Origin: a virus
Reading direction: 5' to 3' (one strand)
Length of the DNA stretch: 27,992 bases
IMG/VR virus record: IMGVR_UViG_3300022707_002424
Span: 1 to 27,992 of that record
The notes under the pieces: model-generated
What the model was told of the DNA's origin: nothing
Databases searched by the model: none
What the model saw: only the letters and a program-made list of their open reading frames with translations
In this document: positions 21,410 to 27,992 of the stretch, in pieces
Position numbering within the stretch: position 1 is the stretch's first letter
Layout: each line of letters opens with the position of its first letter
Position numbers and translations under genes: made by a program

Positions 21410-24400
21410 ATGAGCCAATGGGAATGTCTAGTAGTTAAAAAAGTCGGGGACGATGTTAGCGGAAACTTTGGCGCAAACGCTGGCGGTCTGCCAGACATTA
21501 ACAGATTCGGAGGCTTTGCTCAATTTTCCGATAACATGAATTTCTATACGGGAGATCAAACAAAGTTCGACACTAATTGGATTCCTAACGATACCGTCAG
21601 AGCTAGAGGCAATCCCTCAACTAATGTTATTGATTTTACTTACAATGCTATCTCAGTCAATGGTTCAATAGCTTTTGATTTATGGAGTCACGGGATTTTT
21701 CCAAGCGACACAAATTGGACTCTAAGATTCAAACTCAACTTTGCGACATTGGTAGAGGACACAAATACCGTGATGTATATCGGATTATCAGATAAGGATC
21801 AATCGGCCGGAAGTTCTGACTCACAAGATGGCATATTCCTAAAACCTCGGTTCACGTCTGGAAGGGATTGGAGATTCGTAGATGTCGATAACACGGATCT
21901 TAATGGCGCGGGCGCGGGGGACTTGATAAATGCAGAAGATCCTCTTACTAGCACAGATTACTTTTGTGAATTAAAACGAACGTCTGATATAACTTTCGAG
22001 GCTACGATATTTGTTGATTCTAATTACTCGGTTGTGAGATTCAAAGGTAAAACATCGACCGTCGTTGGCATTGTCGATTTACGTTTCATAAAGATCACAA
22101 ACGCGAATCTTACCCAAGTAGGAAATATGACGGGAACCGTTGACGACGTACAATTTTTCAACGATACCGAAGGGACATTTACTGATCTTGTTTTGCATGG
22201 AGACGAGGATCTAACTCCGCCAAGTGTATTTCTCCCAGGAGGAGCCACGAAAGTAATCACGGGAGCTGACGACGCTAATTGGGTAGTAATCGGAGGAATA
22301 ACTGTCTCGGGGGGAATTATCAACGGTTGGTTTAACGGTGGCGGAGGCGTAAATCGGAGAGCTGGGGCCTATGACTTGGACGCTAATGACGGAATCACAT
22401 TAGATGATCTTAACTGGACCATTGACTTTGAATTTGAGCGAACCGATAATGACACTAATCCGTCAGCCCTTCCATTTACTGTCCAAGCTGATCCCTTCGA
22501 TATAGATCCCACAAACAACTCTGGCAATACTTTTGGAATCGGATTCAAATATGGTCTTAACGTAGTCAATGGACAAAAGGCTATTCTAATTTTCTCTAAT
22601 GGCTCAGGGGATTTTGGCACACCCGCCGACTCGAACCACGTTACAAATGATCCGTCGCAAGATATCTTCATCGCACAAAATGTCCCGGTCTTTATGAGGT
22701 TAATGAGAATTAACGGAACGAAAATAGTTTTGGAAGTCTATACCGATTCAAACAGAACGACTCTTTTAGGCAGACTTGAATTAAACGGTGTCCCTTCAAC
22801 TATCAATACACTAACCTGGATTAATTCGGCTAACTCGACTAACGCTGGCATGGGACGAATCATTAATGGCACACTAAGGGATATTAGAATTTTCAACGGA
22901 GTCGCCGGGGCGTTTGACGGAGGCATAATATTAGACGAGGATTTCTCAACCTATGGAACCCCGGTAAATCCAAATTTTACAGACAGCTTTGACAGCGCTA
23001 CTGGCTGGACCACAACTGACTCAACAAGAGTCCGAATTGAGGACGATCAAGGCTTTTTGTTTATGATGGCAGTAGCTGACCTCTCTAATGACGCCATCGC
23101 TTTTGACTTGGGAGCTACTGTTAATCCTGGTCCAAATATTGTCAGCGATACAGAATGGATCTTACGATATAAAATATCATTCCAAGTCGTAGATGATGGC
23201 GCTAGCTCAGCAAACAAATCGGTTATTGTTGGACTGTTTGACGGGGATCAGACAGTAGATTCTAGTGTTAATCAGGATTGTATTTGTCAAATTTGGTTAT
23301 TAGATAATACGAAGGCAGAATTAAGACTCGTCAGAACTAACAACGCTGTGCCAGAAGATAACGCTAATGTGGACAAGACAATACTCAATATAATTACTAC
23401 GAGAACATTTTACACCGAATTAAAAAGGACTGGCTCGAACTCTTACGAAATGTCCATTTACGACGACGCACAATATAGTAATCTAATCAACCGTCAAGTT
23501 GGCACGTTGTCACTCTCAGGTATAATCAATTTGAGATATCTGAAAGTATTGAATGAAGTCTCGCAGAACGGAGCTGGTCAACTAGACGCTACCATTGACG
23601 ATATTCAGTTTTGGGACGGAAGGAGTACGACCTGTGATGTCGATGTAGCTAACCCTTGGATTACAACTGACTCGGACTTGTGGGACGTTGAAATTTGTCA
23701 GGAAAATATACAGTATAGACTAGAGGGGGACGGCACAACCGGAACCGATGTATTGTCTTTAGATTTGGGAAATCCGCTAGCAACCCAATGGGTAATGAGA
23801 TGGGTTCAAACTGTTTTGGAGTTTGATGATTCTGACACCGTTAGTATAGCGATGTATGTCGGCCTCTCTGATAACGATGATGGGAGGGACACCGTACAGG
23901 ATTCAATATTTATGACAATGGTTCTCGATTTCAACGGACCAACGCAGTTCAGAACTCATGTGACAAACGGCACAAATATTGGCGGTGGGGTCCAAGGGAC
24001 GATATTTACTTTTGTTCCGCAACTAGGGAAATTCTATTGGGAGCTAATTCGTTTATCAAACACCCAAATCCAACTAAGCTTATTTTCTGACGAAAATTAC
24101 ACGTTCCTAATTGAAACTCGTATAGAGACAATTAATGCCAATATAGTAAGTCTCCAATTTGTTAAACTCATTCAAGGGAGTCAAGTATCTACTAATTTCG
24201 CTACGGGTCAGATTGACGACATTAAAATTTGGGACGGAGTGGACGTGGCTGACTCTTTTGACGCCAGGCGATATCTCCAAGTCCTAACAACTGGAATCGG
24301 AAGCTCGGGATTCATAAATTGGGAGCATAGGTATAATCTTGACAATGAAGATAATTACGCCAACCGTCAGTCATTTAACGGAGGAGCTGACACAACTTTT

Positions 24401-24673
24401 GGAAATCAGACGTTTGCCCATTTGCTAAACCTAAACGCTCAAGAGGCCATATTTGGAGATACTTCGATTTACAATAGACTTGACGACGTGAAGATCGTTC
24501 AAACTCATATAGATAGCATTGGAATAATAGGTTCAAGTAATCCGCCAAACAGAATCGAGATAGCTACAAAATGGGCTAATCAACTTACAAAAATTTCACG
24601 AATATCAATAATCAATAGTTCATCAGGTGTATTGGACACCGACACGGAGGCCGTTGTGTTTGGCTCAGAGTAA
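21410..24673 (+). CDS. Large adhesin-like fibre with four LamG-like domains
   Basis: The 1087-residue protein is built from four repeats of about 210 residues (roughly 40-257, 288-500, 520-738, 744-945). Each has a concanavalin/laminin-G-like pattern: 'w.. .D...FDLG', 'W.lRfk..f', 'vGLsD.Dq..ds..D.if', 'f..eLkRt....f...iy.d..y', 'Gti.dIqf.dG'. A last domain (about 950-1087) copies the module of the preceding gene (NYANRQSFNGGADTT). Such folds bind glycans. It is probably the largest fibre or spike. It begins one base after the previous stop and ends two bases before the last late promoter. Confidence 0.78.
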   Translation: MSQWECLVVKKVGDDVSGNFGANAGGLPDINRFGGFAQFSDNMNFYTGDQTKFDTNWIPNDTVRARGNPSTNVIDFTYNAISVNGSIAFDLWSHGIFPSDTNWTLRFKLNFATLVEDTNTVMYIGLSDKDQSAGSSDSQDGIFLKPRFTSGRDWRFVDVDNTDLNGAGAGDLINAEDPLTSTDYFCELKRTSDITFEATIFVDSNYSVVRFKGKTSTVVGIVDLRFIKITNANLTQVGNMTGTVDDVQFFNDTEGTFTDLVLHGDEDLTPPSVFLPGGATKVITGADDANWVVIGGITVSGGIINGWFNGGGGVNRRAGAYDLDANDGITLDDLNWTIDFEFERTDNDTNPSALPFTVQADPFDIDPTNNSGNTFGIGFKYGLNVVNGQKAILIFSNGSGDFGTPADSNHVTNDPSQDIFIAQNVPVFMRLMRINGTKIVLEVYTDSNRTTLLGRLELNGVPSTINTLTWINSANSTNAGMGRIINGTLRDIRIFNGVAGAFDGGIILDEDFSTYGTPVNPNFTDSFDSATGWTTTDSTRVRIEDDQGFLFMMAVADLSNDAIAFDLGATVNPGPNIVSDTEWILRYKISFQVVDDGASSANKSVIVGLFDGDQTVDSSVNQDCICQIWLLDNTKAELRLVRTNNAVPEDNANVDKTILNIITTRTFYTELKRTGSNSYEMSIYDDAQYSNLINRQVGTLSLSGIINLRYLKVLNEVSQNGAGQLDATIDDIQFWDGRSTTCDVDVANPWITTDSDLWDVEICQENIQYRLEGDGTTGTDVLSLDLGNPLATQWVMRWVQTVLEFDDSDTVSIAMYVGLSDNDDGRDTVQDSIFMTMVLDFNGPTQFRTHVTNGTNIGGGVQGTIFTFVPQLGKFYWELIRLSNTQIQLSLFSDENYTFLIETRIETINANIVSLQFVKLIQGSQVSTNFATGQIDDIKIWDGVDVADSFDARRYLQVLTTGIGSSGFINWEHRYNLDNEDNYANRQSFNGGADTTFGNQTFAHLLNLNAQEAIFGDTSIYNRLDDVKIVQTHIDSIGIIGSSNPPNRIEIATKWANQLTKISRISIINSSSGVLDTDTEAVVFGSE

Positions 24674-24674
24674 C

Positions 24675-24691
24675 GCTAACACTTGTATAAT
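24675..24691 (+). promoter_or_regulatory. Late promoter element 7 (connector/tail unit)
   Basis: GCTAACACTTGTATAAT, with one base different from the consensus near the end. It starts two bases after the previous stop (extended TAACGCTAACA). The TATA core 24686-24689 is centred about 23 bases before ATG 24711. GGGAGGA at 24694-24700 would lie upstream of the predicted transcript start. Confidence 0.72.
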
Positions 24692-24710
24692 TTGGGAGGA
24701 ATGGTAAATC

Positions 24711-24863
24711 ATGCCAGGAATATTTGACGGTTTTTCATTTAGTATCTTTGACGACGCGATCTTTGACACCGTTGACGATCAGCCCCCAGTATTGGAGATT
24801 AGACAACGAGTGGTCAATGGTGTCCCTCCAACAAAATACACTAACCAGGTGATAGATATCTAA
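24711..24863 (+). CDS. 50-aa structural microprotein
   Basis: The frame from ATG 24711 begins MPGIFDGFSFSIFDDAIFDT and ends VIDI, with its stop in a TAATG overlap with the next gene. Phe and Asp recur (GFSFSIFDDAIFD) in a hydrophobic/acidic pattern; the run of LFDG/IFDG also occurs at the start of the decoration protein. ATG 24711 fits the leaderless spacing of the late promoter, so it is taken as start rather than ATG 24701, which is out of frame. Function unknown; a small virion or adaptor peptide is possible. Confidence 0.55.
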   Translation: MPGIFDGFSFSIFDDAIFDTVDDQPPVLEIRQRVVNGVPPTKYTNQVIDI

Positions 24864-25204
24864 TGCCAAGCGTTGATCTAACAATAGGCGAGGGCGACTT
24901 TGGGATCGAGTTTGAGGAGATTAACGAGACAACCGGAGGAGCTTTTGATCTCACAGGATTTGACAACATTCGGCTATTCATCTCAACCACAGACTTTGTG
25001 ACAAGTATTGTCCCTGGTGGTATAATCCTCACACTTGCTGGATTGCCAGAGACGGGAATACTAGAATGGGACGTCAATTCATCTCATGTCCCACAAAACC
25101 CAGGCCAGTTCTACGGTCAGATTGTTTTTGAGAATACTACAACCAACGAAATTCGCAAAGGCAGACAGTTCGATATTCGAGCATTGAGGGCTCTACCAAC
25201 ATGA
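24863..25204 (+). CDS. 113-aa Ig-like structural protein
   Basis: The sequence is beta-rich: DLTIGEGDFGIEFEE, FDLTGFDNIRLFIST, GIILTLAG...GILEWDVNSSH, then GQFYGQIVFENT and a final strand KGRQFDI. This resembles the N-terminal domain of baseplate upper proteins (BppU-like) and other Ig-like phage adaptors, where 'dltG.. ..v.. .tG.w..' is typical. It opens the connector and tail unit and overlaps the next gene by four bases. The family assignment is by pattern only. Confidence 0.55.
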   Translation: MPSVDLTIGEGDFGIEFEEINETTGGAFDLTGFDNIRLFISTTDFVTSIVPGGIILTLAGLPETGILEWDVNSSHVPQNPGQFYGQIVFENTTTNEIRKGRQFDIRALRALPT

Positions 25205-25599
25205 GCGCTCCAACTACTACCAACTACGCCAACCTTGAGGACATTAAGAGGCGTCTTAATATTCCGCAAAACCAAACAGTCTCAGACGAAAAGATTGGTG
25301 TGGCCATGCGAGAGGCTGACGCATTTGTCAACATACAAATCTCCGTTCACGCAACCACGCCGTTAAGGAATCCAGACCCACAGATTGTCTCTATGGCTGG
25401 CGGACTAGCCTCTGCATTGTTTAATTTGTGGCAATCTCCCGCAAAGGAACCGCTATTAGAATTAGTGAAATTATACAAAAAAGACATCACAGACCATATC
25501 AAAGCCGTCTATACTGGCGAAGATATTTCAGGTCACACCGGCGGGACGTTCACATCAACAACTGGAATCACGGGGCTCGGTAGTACGCGAACGGTATAA
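25201..25599 (+). CDS. Head-tail connector (adaptor) protein, gp6-like
   Basis: The 132 residues show the helical plan of gp6/gp15-type connectors: 'LEDIKRRLNI...SDEKIGVAMREADAFVN', a central helix 'IVSMAGGLASALFNLWQSPA', and 'LLELVKLYKKDITDHIKAV', with a Gly/Thr-rich tail. These form a ring below the portal. The call fits its place ahead of neck and tail-tube genes, though it is unusually far from the portal. Its ATGA start and TAATG end are coupled to both neighbours. Confidence 0.68.
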   Translation: MSAPTTTNYANLEDIKRRLNIPQNQTVSDEKIGVAMREADAFVNIQISVHATTPLRNPDPQIVSMAGGLASALFNLWQSPAKEPLLELVKLYKKDITDHIKAVYTGEDISGHTGGTFTSTTGITGLGSTRTV

Positions 25600-26537
25600 T
25601 GGTATTTTCAGCCGACACTCTACGAGATTTCATTGAGAACGCTTGGAATCTCTCTGGACGACTAAGTAAGACGGGGACAGATAACATGAAGGAAATAGTA
25701 TTTTTCTATGCGTATCCTCAAGTGATTGGAAATGAAACGAGCAAGGCGGTAATTGTCCAAAAGATTAACGCACTTGAGAACGAGCTTGTTGTCCAACACC
25801 CAAATTTTAACGAGGTCAGCGACATCTTTGAGATTGAGATCCGCTATCGTACATTCGACGTCCAGCAAGACAGTCGAGACCTTGCGTTCTCTGACTTGGA
25901 GGACATGGGCGACGAGATTGAGAGAATCCTAAAATTACAATTTAATCCTGGAAATGACACCGGGATTTATTTCAGAGTACGCAGAGATTGGCAAAGACTA
26001 GATGATTACTTGTTGTCTGCACAGCCAGACCTCAGACGCAAATTACGTTTTACACTTACAACTTTAACAAGTGATTCTCCCGAGGTCTATACTGGATTCG
26101 GAGGAGTCTTAGTGTATGACAAAGACCAGGGAACCGGCAACCAACCAGGATCAGATTTTACTTATACCGAGGTTGAGAACGTCCGACAAAGCGGAGGAAC
26201 CAAGGTGGCCAAACTACTCACGCGCGCGCGTCGTAACATACCTCAAAGATTTAGCACTCGATACGAGGGGGAATTTACATTTGAGACAAAGGCCAAATCG
26301 GGCGACATTGGATCTAGCACTACAAACTTTTTGAATCAAATTGGAGCTTTATTATCCAATGGTTATCACCCGGAAGTATTTTTAATTCAATCAGTAGATA
26401 ACGGCTCAGGTGACACACTCAACCAATCAACTCGAATGGTTATCACAGACTTTGAGCAACTCTATGACGTCGAGGAATTAGTCGCTTTTAGAATCAGGGC
26501 CGATGTATTCCAACCCCCGGTATTTACAAAGACATGA
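25599..26537 (+). CDS. Neck/tail-terminator protein with extra beta domain
   Basis: The first ~155 residues look like a tail terminator or neck protein: 'YPQVIGNETSKAVIVQKI', 'IFEIEIRYRTFDVQQDSRD', 'DYLLSAQPDLRRKLRFTLTT'. The remaining ~155 (from DFTYTEVENV to VFQPPVF) form a second beta-rich domain with RYEGEFTFETKAKSGD that resembles a tail-tube or tube-like fold. At 312 residues it is about twice the usual terminator length, so a fusion is suspected. It couples to the next gene by an ATGA overlap. Confidence 0.6.
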   Translation: MVFSADTLRDFIENAWNLSGRLSKTGTDNMKEIVFFYAYPQVIGNETSKAVIVQKINALENELVVQHPNFNEVSDIFEIEIRYRTFDVQQDSRDLAFSDLEDMGDEIERILKLQFNPGNDTGIYFRVRRDWQRLDDYLLSAQPDLRRKLRFTLTTLTSDSPEVYTGFGGVLVYDKDQGTGNQPGSDFTYTEVENVRQSGGTKVAKLLTRARRNIPQRFSTRYEGEFTFETKAKSGDIGSSTTNFLNQIGALLSNGYHPEVFLIQSVDNGSGDTLNQSTRMVITDFEQLYDVEELVAFRIRADVFQPPVFTKT

Positions 26538-26956
26538 CTGACCTAGGACCCGAGACTCTACTTGTTGACGCCCAAGACGTTAAGCTATTTACTAATGGCG
26601 ACGAGTATATCCAACTCTACAACATTAGACCACACTTCGGCATACCCGAGGATCGGAGGACCACAACCGACGGCGGAGTCCAGTATTTCTATGGCTCAGG
26701 TGATCACTCTTTTATTGCAGACTTCGCCCTAACAACTGACCAACTCCAAACACTCAACTCAAGGCTTGGAGTTGATTCCTTTGGCAACGCACAAACTTTC
26801 GATTATCAAATTAAGGTAACGTCCAAGAGTGGCGCTGTAAAAACGATCTCCGTTGTCTGTGTCATTAAGGACTTTGAGCCCGAAGCTCTTGAGGACGGAC
26901 CCGCAACAATGAGAGCGGTTTTTAGAATCATTGGAAATACGGTGACGATTAGCTAA
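26534..26956 (+). CDS. Major tail tube protein candidate
   Basis: The 140-residue protein is a beta barrel-like sequence: 'DVKLFTNGDEYIQLYNI', 'HSFIADFALTTDQLQTLNS', 'FDYQIKVTSKSGAVKTISVVCVIKDFEPEALEDGPATMRAVFRI', with the 'F.i..f....dgpa.......' run seen near the end of tail tube subunits. Size and place between the neck protein and the likely tape measure favour this role. No sheath gene is visible after it within the window, so a non-contractile tail is more likely but not proved. Confidence 0.62.
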   Translation: MTDLGPETLLVDAQDVKLFTNGDEYIQLYNIRPHFGIPEDRRTTTDGGVQYFYGSGDHSFIADFALTTDQLQTLNSRLGVDSFGNAQTFDYQIKVTSKSGAVKTISVVCVIKDFEPEALEDGPATMRAVFRIIGNTVTIS

Positions 26957-27687
26957 TGGGATTTACTGACGTACTCAGACAATTTATCGAGAGAGCTCTA
27001 TTCTCCCAGGCTATTTCGTCCGCTAACCCTACTCATACGAACGTAACTAGGTCCGTTGACATCAACCCCGAGGACTTTGACGGGCTGATCCGTGAGGAGA
27101 TTCAAAAAACAGTAGGAGGCAAAACAACCGGCGGAGTAGCTCAATCAGCAAAAGATACCAAAGATCAAAGAGAGCAACTTAAAGGTCTCTTAGATGGGAA
27201 CGTTGGAGACCTCAACAATTTCACATCAAAACAGTTTGGCAATATCAAAGCTATGTCAATGAATCCGATTGGCTGGATTAGTATGGTATTCGCTGGCAAA
27301 CTGGCCAAGGTTGCGTCTGTGATTGGTCTTACTCTGATTATCATGGAGATTGTTAAATTCGTCATAGATGAGTCTATGAAACCAGGGAGAGGACTAGACC
27401 GACGTTTCAAGAGATTGGCGTCCGAGGAGATTATGCTGTTTATGAATCATCAAGAGCAAGAGAAGCTCCGACGAGGATTCCGGGACGTAAGGGTCACAAC
27501 AAATCCGGGATTGAGAGGGGGAATGGGCATGGTAAGCGGTAATCTATTCCAACACCAGGCCGTCGCCGGGACCTTGGGAGGGCCTACCGATTATTACTAT
27601 GACACTAAAGTATCTCTAACAAAATACACGAGCTCCTTTGCTACTGACGCGAATGGCAACCCGCGCGGGGGACACAGATTAAGATAA
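26956..27687 (+). CDS. Possible short tape-measure or tail-tip membrane-active protein
   Basis: After an N-terminal helical region with a polar, Gln/Lys-rich stretch (KDTKDQREQLKGLLDG), there is a long hydrophobic segment at about 104-137 (IGWISMVFAGKL...VIGLTLIIMEIVKFVI). A basic, Gly-rich C-terminal part with GLRGGMGMVSG and a Tyr-rich end follows. Tape measures usually follow the tube gene and carry such membrane-spanning segments, but 243 residues would measure only about 36 nm at 0.15 nm per residue. It may instead be a chaperone-type or membrane-penetrating protein. Confidence 0.4.
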   Translation: MGFTDVLRQFIERALFSQAISSANPTHTNVTRSVDINPEDFDGLIREEIQKTVGGKTTGGVAQSAKDTKDQREQLKGLLDGNVGDLNNFTSKQFGNIKAMSMNPIGWISMVFAGKLAKVASVIGLTLIIMEIVKFVIDESMKPGRGLDRRFKRLASEEIMLFMNHQEQEKLRRGFRDVRVTTNPGLRGGMGMVSGNLFQHQAVAGTLGGPTDYYYDTKVSLTKYTSSFATDANGNPRGGHRLR

Positions 27688-27992
27688 TGGCCGGAGAAAA
27701 TACCGCAATATTTCGAGTCACAACGGCGGGACAAGATGAGAGCAACGTGCCAAACGATGAAAAAATATTATTCAATCCAACCGATCTCCAAACAAACAAC
27801 GGATACGTGTTTGCGAGTGAGGTATTCTATCGAAATAGCATACCCGAGAACCCCAAAGTAGCCGGACAAATCAACGAGGTTCAAGACATGGGCCTTGACG
27901 GTATCGATGTCCAGCTCACAACCAGGATTCAAAACTCGTCTAACGTATCAGCCGGTTCCAAAATGTCCATTCTAAAAAAATGGTTGATAGAG
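27687..27992 (+). CDS. Unidentified tail-module protein (partial, runs off the window)
   Basis: ATG 27687 overlaps the previous stop (TAATG), and 102 codons are open to the window edge. The visible part (MAGENTAIFRVTTAGQDE, VFASEVFYRNSIPENPK, INEVQDMGLDGIDVQLTTRI) mixes polar loops with a beta-type stretch. I do not recognise the family. The phrase 'GLDGIDVQLTT' resembles parts of tail or tube-associated proteins, but no claim can be made without the rest of the gene. Confidence 0.55.
   Translation, partial: MAGENTAIFRVTTAGQDESNVPNDEKILFNPTDLQTNNGYVFASEVFYRNSIPENPKVAGQINEVQDMGLDGIDVQLTTRIQNSSNVSAGSKMSILKKWLIE

Noticed and set aside
21410-24673. Possible DNA-level tandem repeats in the giant fibre gene
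   Set aside because: Repeats are visible only at protein level; the nucleotide copies are too diverged to be a DNA repeat array or CRISPR.
1-27992. tRNA genes, CRISPR arrays, insertion sequences, integrase or attachment sites
   Set aside because: I found no cloverleaf-like sequence, regular spacer array, transposase motif or integrase signature by reading both strands; attachment sites cannot be judged without the genome ends.

Overview
The window is a contiguous late-gene segment of a tailed double-stranded DNA virus or provirus (Caudoviricetes type). Every gene I accept lies on the + strand. It carries a small and a large terminase subunit, a portal, a MuF-type minor head protein fused to further domains, a scaffold, a decoration-like protein, a probable major capsid protein, a fibre cluster, connector and neck genes, a tail-tube candidate and a possible tape measure. 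The host looks archaeal. Transcription units start with a TATA-like element 23-28 bases before the first ATG (leaderless layout), and poly-T tracts follow several units. A Holliday junction resolvase of the archaeal Hjc type is present, small zinc ribbons are abundant, and one surface protein has an Ig-like end resembling those of ammonia-oxidising archaea (Nitrososphaeria). The host group is an inference; no host gene is present.

Layout: 1-1192 holds eight tiny, translationally coupled ORFs, mostly zinc ribbons. 1316-3476 is the terminase pair. 3478-5264 is a regulated set of small genes including two PD-(D/E)XK nuclease candidates. 5302-9753 holds the portal, small ORFs and a large MuF/ADP-ribosyltransferase-like/protease-like fusion. 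9796-12711 holds scaffold, decoration, capsid and a zinc ribbon. 12712-12969 is a non-coding control region. 12973-15403 encodes membrane-anchored or secreted proteins, including a tiny HExxH protein. 15455-16102 is a matrixin-like metalloprotease. 16140-24673 encodes repeat-built fibre or receptor-binding proteins. 24711-27992 encodes connector, neck and tail proteins and runs off the window.

A 17-base element, GCTAACA(C/G)TTGTATAGT, occurs seven times, each time in front of a virion-type transcription unit. It is the probable shared late promoter. Genes inside a unit overlap by 1-14 bases (ATGA, TAATG, TTGA), and several carry purine-rich Shine-Dalgarno-like sequences. The first genes of units therefore appear leaderless, and the inner ones coupled or SD-led. 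I see no integrase, replication gene, tRNA, CRISPR array or insertion sequence.
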